Positions 31,857 through 43,110 of a stretch of DNA of 64,000 bases are shown here, piece by piece. The stretch is taken from NCBI GenBank assembly GCA_003427395.1, contig BFEA01000096.1, positions 1,811,929 to 1,875,928 on the forward strand. Reading direction: 5' to 3'. How positions within the stretch are numbered: position 1 is the stretch's first letter; each line of letters opens with the position of its first letter. The translations under genes and the position numbers were made by a program. Source of the DNA: Chara braunii (taxonomy: Eukaryota > Streptophyta > Charophyceae > Charales > Characeae). The notes beneath the pieces were generated by a model. That model was given only the letters and a program-made list of their open reading frames with translations, made no database searches and had not been told where the DNA came from.

Positions 31857-33725
31857 AGGCTAATTAGGCGCTGGTTGATTAGCTTGATTAGTTAATTATC
31901 TATTTTTTTTTTTAAAAATATTTATTTTAATTGATTCGTTTTTTTCGAAATAACTCTTGATCAGGGCGTTTTTGTGCAAACCGCCCCCCGATCAAAGTTA
32001 AACCCCTCGCCGAGAAGAAAGTTTTGAGATCTTCGTCAGCAAAATCTAACAGTTAGAATTGAAGATAATTAATTTTATTTATTTATTTAAATATTATTCT
32101 AAAAATCTTATTTTTTTATTTATTTTGATTTCGGGAAATTGAGGCGGAAATTGGGGACGCCCACATGGGACAAAGTTGTTCAGTTTATTTCTCCCGACAT
32201 TTCAAGACCTAGTACGGGGGAAACGGACAATGCATGCAAGCAATACGGGGTCCAATAGCGCACATTAACACAAATTAAATTGAAGAGTTTGTAATTTCTT
32301 TGTTAATTTGTTTAAGACAAAACGAAAAAAAATAAAAAAATGTAATCAGGTAACTGTTGACTTTGAACCTGGAAGATTCCAACAAAAAAATTTGAAGGTG
32401 ATACGTGTTTTATGGTGTGTGTGTGGTGTCGGAGGGCGTGGTGTCCCGACCCTCCTCTGTGTGCAGACTCCTACGTAGTACCCGCTCCTCTCTCAGACGC
32501 CGCGACTCGTTGGGTTGTTCTCGAGCCTTCGCGACGCTCCTGGTATACCTGGATGGTACTCTGTTATGGACAAGTCCAGTTGGTGTTGTCCCTAGCAAAA
32601 AGGTGCGCCACTGGACTTTCCATTGGTCCACGCAGGCTCGGTGCCCTACTGCACAGTAGAGCACTACTGGCCTGTGGCCGCAGTAGCCGTCGGGCTCGCC
32701 CAGGGACGGGGAGTTGGAGGAGATTGCGCTGTCTTTTCGGCTTCGCACCAGGCTCCACTTAGTCGGGTTATGGGTTGGGTGCAAGTTGCTGCCACCGACG
32801 AGCTGAAGGACTAAGTGAGGCAAAAGGGGGGAAAAAAAAGAAAGAAAGGGTGAAAAGAAAATCAAACGTCAGGTATGAATCCACGCTTTAGTTCAGGAAA
32901 CTCCAGTGGCTCCAGGTCACTGTGATGTTATAATTCCCTTGCTCCCGGAATTTTGTTAATACTAATATTATTTATTTTTACTATTACTGTTACTAATTTA
33001 CTTCAAGTCTTTTTGGCCTCTCATTTTGAGGGAAGGCCAACGGTTTGAATTTCGAGTGCGGCCGTGGTCTGTGGCCTAGACTGGCCCGACCCTTCAATTA
33101 GCGCCCAGTGGCTGAGGAATCCGATTAAGCGTCGCGCAGCGACCCCAAAAGAGGGGCAACCCGCGACCGCTTTGGTAGGAGGCTTATCACCCCCCAGTGG
33201 AGAGTCGTAAGCCCCTCCTTGCAATCGCGCGCAGGTACCGGGTAGTTATAATCCGGCATTTCCTTTTTAGACTAGAAGGGCTGCCAGTCAGTGTCGCGTT
33301 GTGGGACCCTCCGCATGGGCTGTGGTCACTTCGCGCGGAAAGTTGGCGCAATGACCGTTGATGCCCTACCTTCTAATTTTCTTTCTTTGTTTTCTTGTCT
33401 TATTTTATTAATTTATGAATTATGAAATTACTAAAAAGACAAGATCTTGAGAGGTTTACCCGATCGTTTAGAGCATGGGGGCAGCAGTGAGTAGCGACCC
33501 TATAAAGTGAAAATAGGTTCTGGCCTTGGTCACTTGTACAGAGGCGATCTCGTTGCACTAGGGCACTAACGAGCTGAAGAGAGAAGGCTGGTCGACGTGG
33601 TAAGCTGATTGACGTGGTGAGCTCGGGGGTGGTGCCAGTGTGCGTGTATCTCACCCGCTGGCTGTTTAGACGCAGGAGATTTAGAGTCGGTGGCCTGCTG
33701 ACGTCTGGTTTTCAAGGCAACAGCT
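31857..33725. other. Non-coding DNA, possible decayed retroelement leader
   Basis: 31,890-32,400 is A/T-rich with poly(T) runs. 32,400-32,800 has only overlapping short frames on both strands. 33,020-33,240 is GC-rich. TTTTA repeats lie just upstream at 31,170-31,195. No domain is seen. Confidence 0.35.
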
Positions 33726-34217
33726 ATGGTTAGGAGAGGTGGGTTGTACGGCTACAGGGCGAGGTGTCTCCAGTTCCTGTGGAAATGGGAGCGGATATCT
33801 GGAGAAGGGCCTACGGTGACGGTCGTACTGGACTATAGCTACAGTAAACGAGAGACGAGACTAAAGATAAATGTAGAAGGAGGGAGAGAAGAGGAGATAA
33901 GGGCAGACCAAGGCTTGCAGATGGCAACCACAGAGGCAAAAGACCGGGCAGAAAGGATGTGCAGACGGGACGGGGTCACGAACGAGATGAGGGTGACTGT
34001 CGCGTACCTGGACGAGGGGATATCCAGGGGCACGGTGGATCAGGAAGAAGGACACTTGGATCGCGATATTGAGGCCGAGAGCGAGGAGAGCGATTTGGAG
34101 GCCACGACCCTGTCCTGGCATGGGCTGGACCAGAGGCGACGAGATCACCCGCCCGCCGAGCCTGTAGAGAGGGGCCCAGAAGCCAACTCTCAGCGACAGA
34201 GGGACCGACACCGCTAG
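33726..34217 (+). CDS. Hypothetical 163-residue charged ORF
   Basis: An ATG-initiated frame rich in Arg, Glu and Asp, with no recognised domain. It lies about 1.9 kb downstream of the tRNA-Asp-type primer site in the same direction, so it could be a remnant of a gag N-terminal region. A chance frame in purine-rich DNA is equally possible; antisense frames of similar length overlap it. Confidence 0.2.
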   Translation: MVRRGGLYGYRARCLQFLWKWERISGEGPTVTVVLDYSYSKRETRLKINVEGGREEEIRADQGLQMATTEAKDRAERMCRRDGVTNEMRVTVAYLDEGISRGTVDQEEGHLDRDIEAESEESDLEATTLSWHGLDQRRRDHPPAEPVERGPEANSQRQRDRHR

Positions 34218-37200
34218 GCAGGGACATGACTCTGAAAATAGGGAGACCAGAGACCAGTTCGCGCGGTGAGGGCGAGGCCAAAGTCGAGAGGCAGTTACGG
34301 GAGAAAAGAGGTCGAGACTATGAGATGCGTGGGTGAGAGAAGATCACGAGCCGTGACTGACGTCAACGTTTTGTCTAATCGGAGCGGCGAGATCACCACC
34401 CTTGGGGGATCCGAGAAGCAGTCCTCGGGCCATGCCGTCTCCCACTTCTAGTATGGTAATGGACAAGGAGTCAGTACGCATGGCACGGGTGACACGAGTG
34501 TGAGTGTGTGTTTGCGGAAAGTCGGTCACTTGGCACCATCGATGGGGTAGAGGCATGGGCGGTTATGAGAAAGAGGGAGGAAAGAGCGAGGACGAACGAG
34601 AGAGAGAGAGGCGTAGACAGACGAGACTATGTTTGAGAAGACGAGAGAGAACGCATGAAGAAGTCAGACAGGGATGAGGGAGCGGGATCTTCCCCACTGT
34701 CTTAACTTTCTTCCGTCGTTGTTGATTGTCGTTACTTACCAGGCGAATACAACTCATTGACGGTTCTCTGAGAGAGAGGGAGGCTGATACGGAGTCGTGA
34801 TTGAGAGGGAGAGAGAGACACCTGTAGGAAGAGAGAGGATGGAAGAAAGTCAATGCTTGTGATTGGTTGATGTCAACATCATTCGACGGGTGTGAAAAAC
34901 TCGCACTCACAGGGACCTGACGAGCGTTGCTAGTAAAGTCAAATCTCCTTTCTCCTCTGGCGTGCGGATGATCGTGTGTACGTGTGCGTGGATCAGGTGA
35001 TGTGTGAGCAGATGTGCAGTGGAAGTTCATGCACTTATTGATGTCCATGGGTGAATAGGTTGTTAACATCACTAGTAGAGCTCATCACCCTTCCTTCTTG
35101 CTTCACCTTCTCTTTTCCCTTTGTCTCCGCAAAGGTGGCAATAACGGTCGGTACTGCACCTGGTTCCACTCTCTCGCTAGTGATAGATGACTGTGGGTGG
35201 TTAACTGTAGACATCACGGGTTACGTCATTGGCTAGGATCGCTTTCTTTGCCTCCACCTTTTCCTTATTTCCTCTTCTCTCGAACTCCGTATGAGCAGCG
35301 ATGACGATGTCAGTAATTGAGGGTGGGCGAGAGCCCTGATGAAGACCAAGAGGAATGGTTTAGCTGTGAGCCGAGATGATGAGGTAACTTGCCGCTGTAA
35401 ATGTTGACTGTGACAAGTGGGACCAGCTTGTGCCTGACCAAGAGGACATGTGAGGAGAACGCGTACGGGGTCTTTCGCTCTCGAGTTGAGTTAGCACACT
35501 AGTGGTTGGACCTTTCGGGAGTTGATCTCTCATTCAACGCTATCTTTCCTCTGTTCTTGCAAGGCGACCAAGATTTAAGTTTTATCGGGGTGACTATTGA
35601 CTGTGAGAGATCGATTACAAAACAAAGGAGAATGTGACATTGGTGCTCAGGGATGGTAAACATGCGGCTCTTGTGAGAAACGGACACGCGTTTTCCCGCT
35701 GATGATGCTCACAGTTAATGGGGAACAGGGTAAGACAGTGTCAGAGGGAAGCCACGATGTGATTACTGGTGTTGCAGTGAGGTCTTTTTGCAAGATTAAT
35801 CGCACACGGGTTGTGGCTAAAGTCGACTGAGTCCTTTCCCTCTCTCTAATCTGATATGTCTAAAGACACGTATTAATTTTTTCTTTCTGGGATGACCGCT
35901 CACTTATTGTTAGTGCTAAGGGCACTGCTAAGTAGTGATGGTACTCGGGAGTAATATCTGATAATTTTTAGAAGAATGTGACAAAGAATGTTGGTGATTT
36001 GACCAGAAATGCTGGTCTGAGTCATGAGAGTTTGTTTTGCTTGGTGGATGGGGCAAAGAGAGGCTTCTCGAATGTTCTCTGGTCTTGCGTGTTGATGGAC
36101 GATGTTGGATGGGGCGGAGTAAAATGTTTGGGCTGGCACGAACTGACAGCAGGTAAGAGCTTCTAGGTAGTCTTTTTGAAGTCATCTCCCGGATAATTGG
36201 CTGTCGTGCCTGCAAATCATAAGAGCTCACTTTATCTCGAGGTTTTGGTCGATACAGGGTGAGAATCGTCAGCCCGGGCCTGTGATGTGAGAACGAAAGG
36301 GACGATCGAGCAGCAGATAAGGGCATTGGCTCATAACTCTTCGCCACTCATCTCCCATCCCCTTTTTTCTTCGCTCTCAGTGTCTGTCCCCGAGAGTCTA
36401 CTCGTATGGATCTTGGTATCGCAAGACTGCTCTCTACGCCTTTACTGGTGTGAGATCTCACTGAGAAAATAAACTATCACGTAAAGCATTGGGTTCTCAT
36501 TGTGCTAGTCGATTGGACGCAAGTCTATCTGCAACCAATTGTTAGTCACTCTAACTCCTAAAAGGACTGGTCATAGGGTTCAAAGGAGTACGGGTATTTA
36601 ACTAATAAAAATGATTCTTATGTTTTACCTACTTTTCCTAGATGAGTAAGAAGCAGTGCCTCTTGACGAAGGTAGCTTACTTACTTGTTAAATTCCTGAT
36701 AGATGGAGATTAGTCTTGTTGTGGAGCGCTGGTTACTCCGTATGACGGCGATGAGCTAAAACCTGTTTCGAAACGTGCAAGTTACAAAGATGAGAGAAGC
36801 ATAGGGTGGTCCCTGTTCCAGAGCGAGTGGCAGTCACTGCGAAGAGAGGCATGGCTAAAAGTGAGAACCACTGTAAAATTGTCTCCTGATTCACTTAATC
36901 TCTTATGGTTTGTGATGTGAAGTTTTCATCTTACACATTGCACCGGCAGCAACTCAGTGCCCCCCCTTTTTATGTTGTGCCTGGTCATGCGTGCATGAAG
37001 GTAATTTACCGTGTCACTAAGGAGAAGTGAAAACTCTAGCAATCTCTGTCACACACCTAGAAGAATATAGCTCAAGGGGAAGCGTCATGTGATGAGTGAC
37101 TGAGAACGTTTCACGTCATCCTCCCTTTGGGCGTACTTTATACAAGTGGGGATGGTAACCTTGACGACGCTTAACCGAGCTCTCTTACTTGCAGACCAGG

Positions 37201-38970
37201 ATATCGTACTGTCAGGGTCTGAGCACGACAACGGGGCTCAAAAGGCACTGCTATGAGCCATACCAGCCTCACTAACGATAACCCCTGATGAGTCCTAAAA
37301 GTTCAGTTATCCATGAGTTCCTACGACTCTCCCTTCATTCAAATGCTACATTGAGATCGGTGCAGCCTGATCATTGTCCAAGCCTATGTTACTTGGCAAA
37401 GCTTTTAAATAAGAAAATGTCAATATTTATTGAGTGCAACATTCTAACTGTTGTACTGAGCTCTCGTCGGTGCATCTTTAATTTGGGGACGAGTCCGAAA
37501 TAGAGTGTCCGTACGATGAATAAAACGGGTTTGAATATTGTTTAATATTTGCTCTTTCATGAGCTCACCCATCAACCGTTAATCATTATCCAGTTTCAGC
37601 CTGATTCGTGTGGCTGAGTATGGGCTTGAGCTCGACACGATACATTGTAAGTCTTTAACACAGTCTGCAGGCTTGCACTATGTGGGACTGCCCGTGTGTT
37701 GAAAATGAGATTAGGCCGAACAGTCGACATATACCTCTACATTCCTCTATCTATTGTAAAGGCTGAGATGAAATGCCAAGTGAGTATGAAACAAGTGCTC
37801 CTGGCTCCGCATAATAATTGTATCTGAGCCTCAGCTTCATGCTCAAAATCGACTACACAAAAAGAATGGATGGGTTCTACGCTCAGACCTATCGAGTCAT
37901 GAATAGACTACCCTTTGGTTCAGGTCTTGAGTGTAGGGTCTCGATTGGGGGAAGAGACTTGTGAGTTGCCCTCGAGCTCCTATACTCAGCAATCCTGCGA
38001 AGGGCGCTACGTTCCTGCTATTACTGCAGGGGTTGGAGTAGGTGTCGTGTCCAGGGTCCTGAAGGTAAAATCGTTTGAGATAGGCATGTTGAGACACATC
38101 TCTCAAATTGGGTGGTGGTTCATGATAAGATGGGCTGTGCAACGGTGAGTACGCAGATCACCTCATTGTCAATCGGGGCCGCTGCAAAATAGCTCGAATC
38201 TAGGTGAGAATGACGCGATCAGGTCCAGTCACTCGGTGACGTAGTCTGTATCACCTTGGAGTCTTGTCAAACCCGCCAATCAACCCGTAGACCAACGCTA
38301 TAAGCCTGACCCTCTTTCAACATTTCCTTTTAAGGCGGCGTCTGGTACGTGCTACGAACTCTTCGTGTCTGGGGCACAGTTACTCGGGTCTACCTCAGCA
38401 CTAGCACATAAGCACGGTTCTGCCACTTCTGGTCGGTGAGTTTGACTCGCCCTTCATCTAAGTCAGAATTACTCGGGTTAATCCTTCTCCCCACGAGTCA
38501 CTGACAACTTTCAATCTTTGGAATCGTTTTCCTCCCTAAGCTTGCAACTTGACACAACAAACTGCGTTCCGTTGTCGACCGGTAGAAGTGCTCTGCCGGC
38601 ACACTGACCGAACCCTATGCCTCGCGCCGCGTCTGTCACCCACGGGAGGGTTGGTCGGGCCTCCTGTAACCTGCACAATCCACGTTAGTTCTCGCACATA
38701 CAAAGTCGACTAAGACTGACCCGCGTCGCATGAACACAAGTCTCATAAGGTAGCGTTGGGGACAAATAAAAAGAGCATTTTCATTCAATCCAAAACAATG
38801 GGGTTCTCTGCACTGTTCCCAGCCTCAGGTGTGAATCCCTCGCCTAGCAGGGGGAAATCGGTTTGGGTAGTTACGGATCTCTTATGCACTCTGAGCCTGA
38901 TCCTCCTCCCAATCGGATGCTGACGATATCAGGCTCGACGGTCCCAGGGAACCGTGCTAGAGCTCTCCGT
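34218..38970. other. Non-coding DNA, no recognised gene
   Basis: 34,560-34,820 is purine-rich with GAGA runs. 35,000-38,970 has near-neutral composition, frequent stops in all frames and no microsatellite or structural RNA that I can recognise. It is the outer flank of element D. Confidence 0.4.
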
Positions 38971-39544
38971 TGTCGAGCTCATCGGTCCGGCACCGCACCA
39001 GGGCAGCGCGGGACCCTCCCGACCATGTCGCGCAGGAGTTGGTTTAAAATCCTTCGTCGCAATGTACATGGAGCTTCCTTAAGCCGCTCCGGCCGAGTGC
39101 GCCAGCCATACCTCTCGCGAGGCCCTACGACAGGAAAGGGCCTACGCGAGGCACAACCTACCTCCACCTTATGGGAGCTGTCACCTCCCTTCGGTGAGCG
39201 TATCCCCGCCGAGCTACCAGTCCACAGTACGAAAGCTAATCAGTTGCAATCGCAAAGGTGGACCAGCCGAGGGCGTTTCTCGTTCGCTGTAGCATAGGGG
39301 GTACGTGCGATAATACGCCTCTATCGAACCCGCACGCGAACCGACATCATGGGGGGCTGAGGTCCCAAGCGCAACTCGTCGTCGGTCGACTAGGACGCAT
39401 CCCACACACCATGCGCACACCACTTTACGAACACAAAAATAAAACCCACACACACACATATGAGATAACACGATATAAACAACGTGACAACGCTCCTAGC
39501 CCCTCGGTAGTCGCCCCATAACTTCCTGATACGAAAATCGGATA

Positions 39545-40250
39545 GGCGTCGCGCGCGAGACTTAATATAAATCCGTGCGGACACAGGGTTATCGTATATT
39601 GACTCGCAATGCAAACGTGCGCAAGCAGTCTCAATGAAGGCGTACTATGTGGTACCCATGCTCACGCGATCCCTGTTAATCGCGAGGGTCGCGTTCGACA
39701 CTCAAGTGTCGGCTGACACGTGCCTTGAGGGTTAATCTCTCGACGCTGGACAACCGCCATGCGCGGTTGAAGACCACACCCTCTTCTGCGCCCTGTGTAG
39801 AGGGGTTGAGTAGACAGCCTTAAGCTGTCGTGGCGGTCGAACATCAAGGGGTTTGACTTTGACGGCTGCCACGGACTATAACATCCAACTATAAAAACTC
39901 CAAAGAGCAAACGATAAGGAATGGGCCGAAGGTTCCCCGCCAAGTAAACAAAATCATAGCCCTGGGGTACCCTCCCTTTTTTCGCGCGGTGTTGGCGGCC
40001 TATAACAATCTCAAACATTCGCCCATATGTGTCGGTTCCTTTGTAATCCAATAACTCTTTACACACTAGCGCGGCAAAACGTCTCGCGCGGGATTTTAAT
40101 ATAAAGTCGCGCAGCCGAGGGCCTATCACATACCAACCCGCAATGCACGCGTACTCATGCAGTCGCATCGATGGCGTACTATGTAGTGTCCATAATCAAG
40201 CGGTCCCTCGTGCATCCGAACGCTGCTTATGACACTAAAGTGTTAGACTC
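39545..40250 (-). repeat. Divergent ~534 bp internal duplication in the element D LTR
   Basis: The block with CGCGAGACTTAATATAAATC, CGCAATGCAAACGTGCGCA, GGCGTACTATGTGGTACCC and ACACTCAAGTGT (39,550-39,720) recurs in degraded form at 40,085-40,240 (CGCGGGATTTTAATATAAAG, CGCAATGCACGCG, GGCGTACTATGTAGTGTCC, ACACTAAAGTGT). The same arrangement exists in the other LTR. Confidence 0.7.
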
Positions 40251-41179
40251 GAAGTGCCGTGAGGGTCTGATCCTTCACGATATTGCACGGCTGAAGGAAT
40301 AGCCGTGCGACCGCCACGAGACCTCTGGCCTTTGGTCTGAGCGTCTCGGTAGGTAAGGCAAAGAGGCTCTGCGTGAGGAAAACCCCCTTCCCTGCAGAGC
40401 CTAGGGCTTGGGATGTCCTGGACAAGGACCTCGAATCCCGGCCCAGGACCAACGTCCGACTAAGAAAAATCCTTAAGAAGTAAAACCACTAAAGAGAAGG
40501 GTCTTCCCTAGGCCTTTTAGTCTAATACGAGGCCCTTTAGCCAATACAAGTATTCATCCCAAGTATACCCAGATATACACATATAAAACAAGGGGAAGTA
40601 TGTGACGATCACTTCTCACAGTCTCATTGGGGTCCCTCACAGCCATACGTATATATGTGGTCGTAGGCAACCACATTCTGAATCTGATTCATAGCACATA
40701 TCTGCGAATCACATCAACGAGTCGATCGACAACCCACGCACTATACGCAGTGAACCCCAACCATCTTCAACACTCATAACCCTCGCTTTAGCCATGCAAA
40801 TCCCAACCTCCTGTCCAACCACACCTTAATTAAAATACTCAGTACCTTTGTTAAATGACCATTCAATAAAAGTCCGGGTGAAACCATAACGAAACAATGA
40901 AAATCACAAGGGCTAAAACCTTTTAGGTTGGGTGTGGAAGGTGAGTTGGAATTGAGTCGTAAACCGACGAATCGGCAACCGACCTGTTATCAGTGATACA
41001 GATAATGACCCTCAAGGGATCAAGCTGAATCTAGTCCTAACCTTGAATCAAACAACCCGAAGGACCAGTAACATAAGATAGGTCAAATGCCAGGCTAAAT
41101 CGTCAACATATGGGGGATAAACCTCCATAGCACACCTCCTTATAATACTCTCTAGCGTCACCTGTCGAAAATAAACTAA

Positions 41180-41900
41180 CTCCTCTGAAAAATAGGAAAT
41201 TTAAACTAACTCCTCTGAAAAATAGAAAATTTCGGCAGCGCTTTCCGTAGGAAAAGTGCCCTCTCAGAATTTATATAAGCCCAAATATGAAATCAGAAAT
41301 AACCCTTGAATCTCCAAAGTCCAATTTTGTCTAATTCCCTGAATTAGCAAAATTTTGGGCAGCACTCTATTTAGAAAAAGGGGCTTCTCATAATTTTACT
41401 AAGCCATATATGAAATCTGGACAAGTCGAACCTTTTGAAAAGTCGAAAATTTGATTAACTCCCCGAATTAGTAAAAATTTGGGCAGCACTCCCTTTACAA
41501 AAGGAGGCTTTCCAGATTTTTAATAAGCTAGATACAGCGAAAAAACAAGTCAAGCTTTGGCAAGCCAAACTTTTGACTAACTCCCTGAATTAGCAAAAAT
41601 TTGGGCAGCACTCCCTTTAGAAAAGGAGGCTTTCCAGATTTTTACTAAGCTAGATACAACGAAAAAACAAGTCAAGCTTTGACAAGCCAAACTTTTGACT
41701 AACTCCCGGAATTAGCAAAAATTTGGGCAGCACTCTCTTTAGAAAGGAAGGCTTCCCAAATTTTTACTAAGTCAGAAAGACAAGTCAAGTTTGGACAAGG
41801 CAAAAATTTGATTAGCCCTTTGGATTTGTAGAAATTTCGGCAGCGCTTCCCGTAGAGAAAGTGACTTGCAAAGATTTATACAAAGCCAAGTATAAGAAAG
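41180..41900 (-). repeat. 123 bp tandem array in the element D 3' LTR
   Basis: The block AATTTGGGCAGCACTCCCTT recurs with GCAGC at about 41,235, 41,359, 41,483, 41,605, 41,728 and 41,840, spacings of 112-124. Each unit carries a small inverted repeat: GCGCTTTCC with GGAAAAGTGC in the first, CTCCCTTT with AAAAGGAG in the third and fourth. The stems differ between units. The same array lies at about 60,355-61,075 in the other LTR. Confidence 0.85.
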
Positions 41901-42179
41901 GATCCCTGAAAATACGAGAATTGACCTAAGTAAAAAAAACTTAGCTCAGAAAATGCAGGAATTGAAATTAACTCCTATGGCTCTAGCACGTGGCGAGCGA
42001 CTAAAGCAACTACCTATCAAACTGAAACTCAGACTAAGTAGTAGCCTCACTCAGTCACATGCAGGTCAAACCACAAAGGTAAGTACTCTTACCTTCCCAA
42101 AGTCAACCTGAACAAACAAAATTTCATGATCTCTCAATGATTTAACCCTTTATACCCGGCTTACATAAGGCATAGGTCA

Positions 42180-43110
42180 GGCCGCCTGAACTTACAGAAC
42201 AGCTCAACTTAGCCAGACCTAGAGTCGGAATACTAAACTTATAGAGCGTTCTGACTTCGCCAAATATACACAAACAGAGGGCACAACTACTTTTCTCTTC
42301 TTTGGGCACATGACTAGACCACTCTAGTCGCCTTGGACTGTTTAAAGTATCCAAGTTATATATACTTATCTTTACCTTTGTCTTCTAAGGCTGCATATGA
42401 CTGAACTAACTTAAGTTCAGCCTGCCACAATTTACCATCAATTCTATTGTTACTTGCACTTTCTTCAAGTTGTGATACGACTATAGTCAGACCACCTAAA
42501 CTTATAGAACAGTCTGATTAGCTCGTTCTTAGATAGAGTAGTAATAAGGTATAGCCAAGTTATAACCATTGGGTTCCAGCATGTGCGAGGCTTTGAGTCA
42601 GACCCCCTAAACTTACAGAAGGGTCTTAACTCTCTCTCAGATTCGTTTCTATCTGAGTCATTATGTGGGTGGAATCGAGTCAAACCCCCTGAACTTACAG
42701 AAGGGTCTGCCTCTTTGCCAAGATTAATTCTTCAGAATAAAGAGCAGGAAGAGACGGAGCCACCTGAACTTACAGAAGAGCTCGGTCTCCTCGTTCAAAA
42801 ACCAAAGAAACAAGTAAAATCCCAATGAAAACAAAGCAACCCAAGACACCAAAACTTATTGAGCGCCCTGAGTCCTTGAAAATCAAGCACAATCAAACCC
42901 CTCACAGGTTAGAGCAATCAGGCCACTTGAACTTACAGAACAGTCTGACCCTCCATGCAAACCATGTCACTGGGTCTCCCCAAACTTATGGGGACATCCC
43001 AGCCTTCAGAGTAACCAGACCCCCTAAACTTATAGAAGGGTCTTACTTCTCCATGCAAAACCAAAATAAAACCAAGCACTGGCGTTCCCCGAACTTATGG
43101 GGACTCCCCT
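42180..43110 (-). repeat. Array of about 11 hairpins with constant AACTTA loop
   Basis: AACTTA occurs at 42,189, 42,236, 42,499, 42,610, 42,692, 42,767, 42,853, 42,930, 42,983, 43,027 and 43,092, mostly as CCTRAACTTAYAGAA. Arms flanking it pair while differing in sequence: TCAGAC/GTCTGA (42,487), AGACCC/GGGTCT (42,600 and 43,017), GAGAC plus GAGC with GCTC plus GTCTC (42,751), GTCGGAATAC/GCGTTCTGAC (42,224), CTGGG plus CCCC with GGGG plus CCCAG (42,970). The pattern of constant loop and changing but complementary stems suggests selection or templated amplification of a structure. Confidence 0.8.

Larger units (their letters stand above)
38971..43110 (-). repeat. Element D 3' LTR (at least 4.0 kb)
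   Basis: It matches 58,128-62,157 from TGTCGAG at 38,971 to GGTCTCCCCA at about 42,981. The matching copy is cut there, so the true outer limit may lie further right. It contains a divergent ~540 bp duplication, a 123 bp array and a hairpin array, each listed separately. TTTATATTAAG (minus strand, near 39,570) and a similar box near 40,100 could be TATA elements. Confidence 0.85.

Noticed and set aside
38971-43000. Interpretation as an ordinary segmental duplication
   Set aside because: The repeat edge coincides with TG/CA ends and a tRNA-type primer site, and flanks a full gag-pol order.
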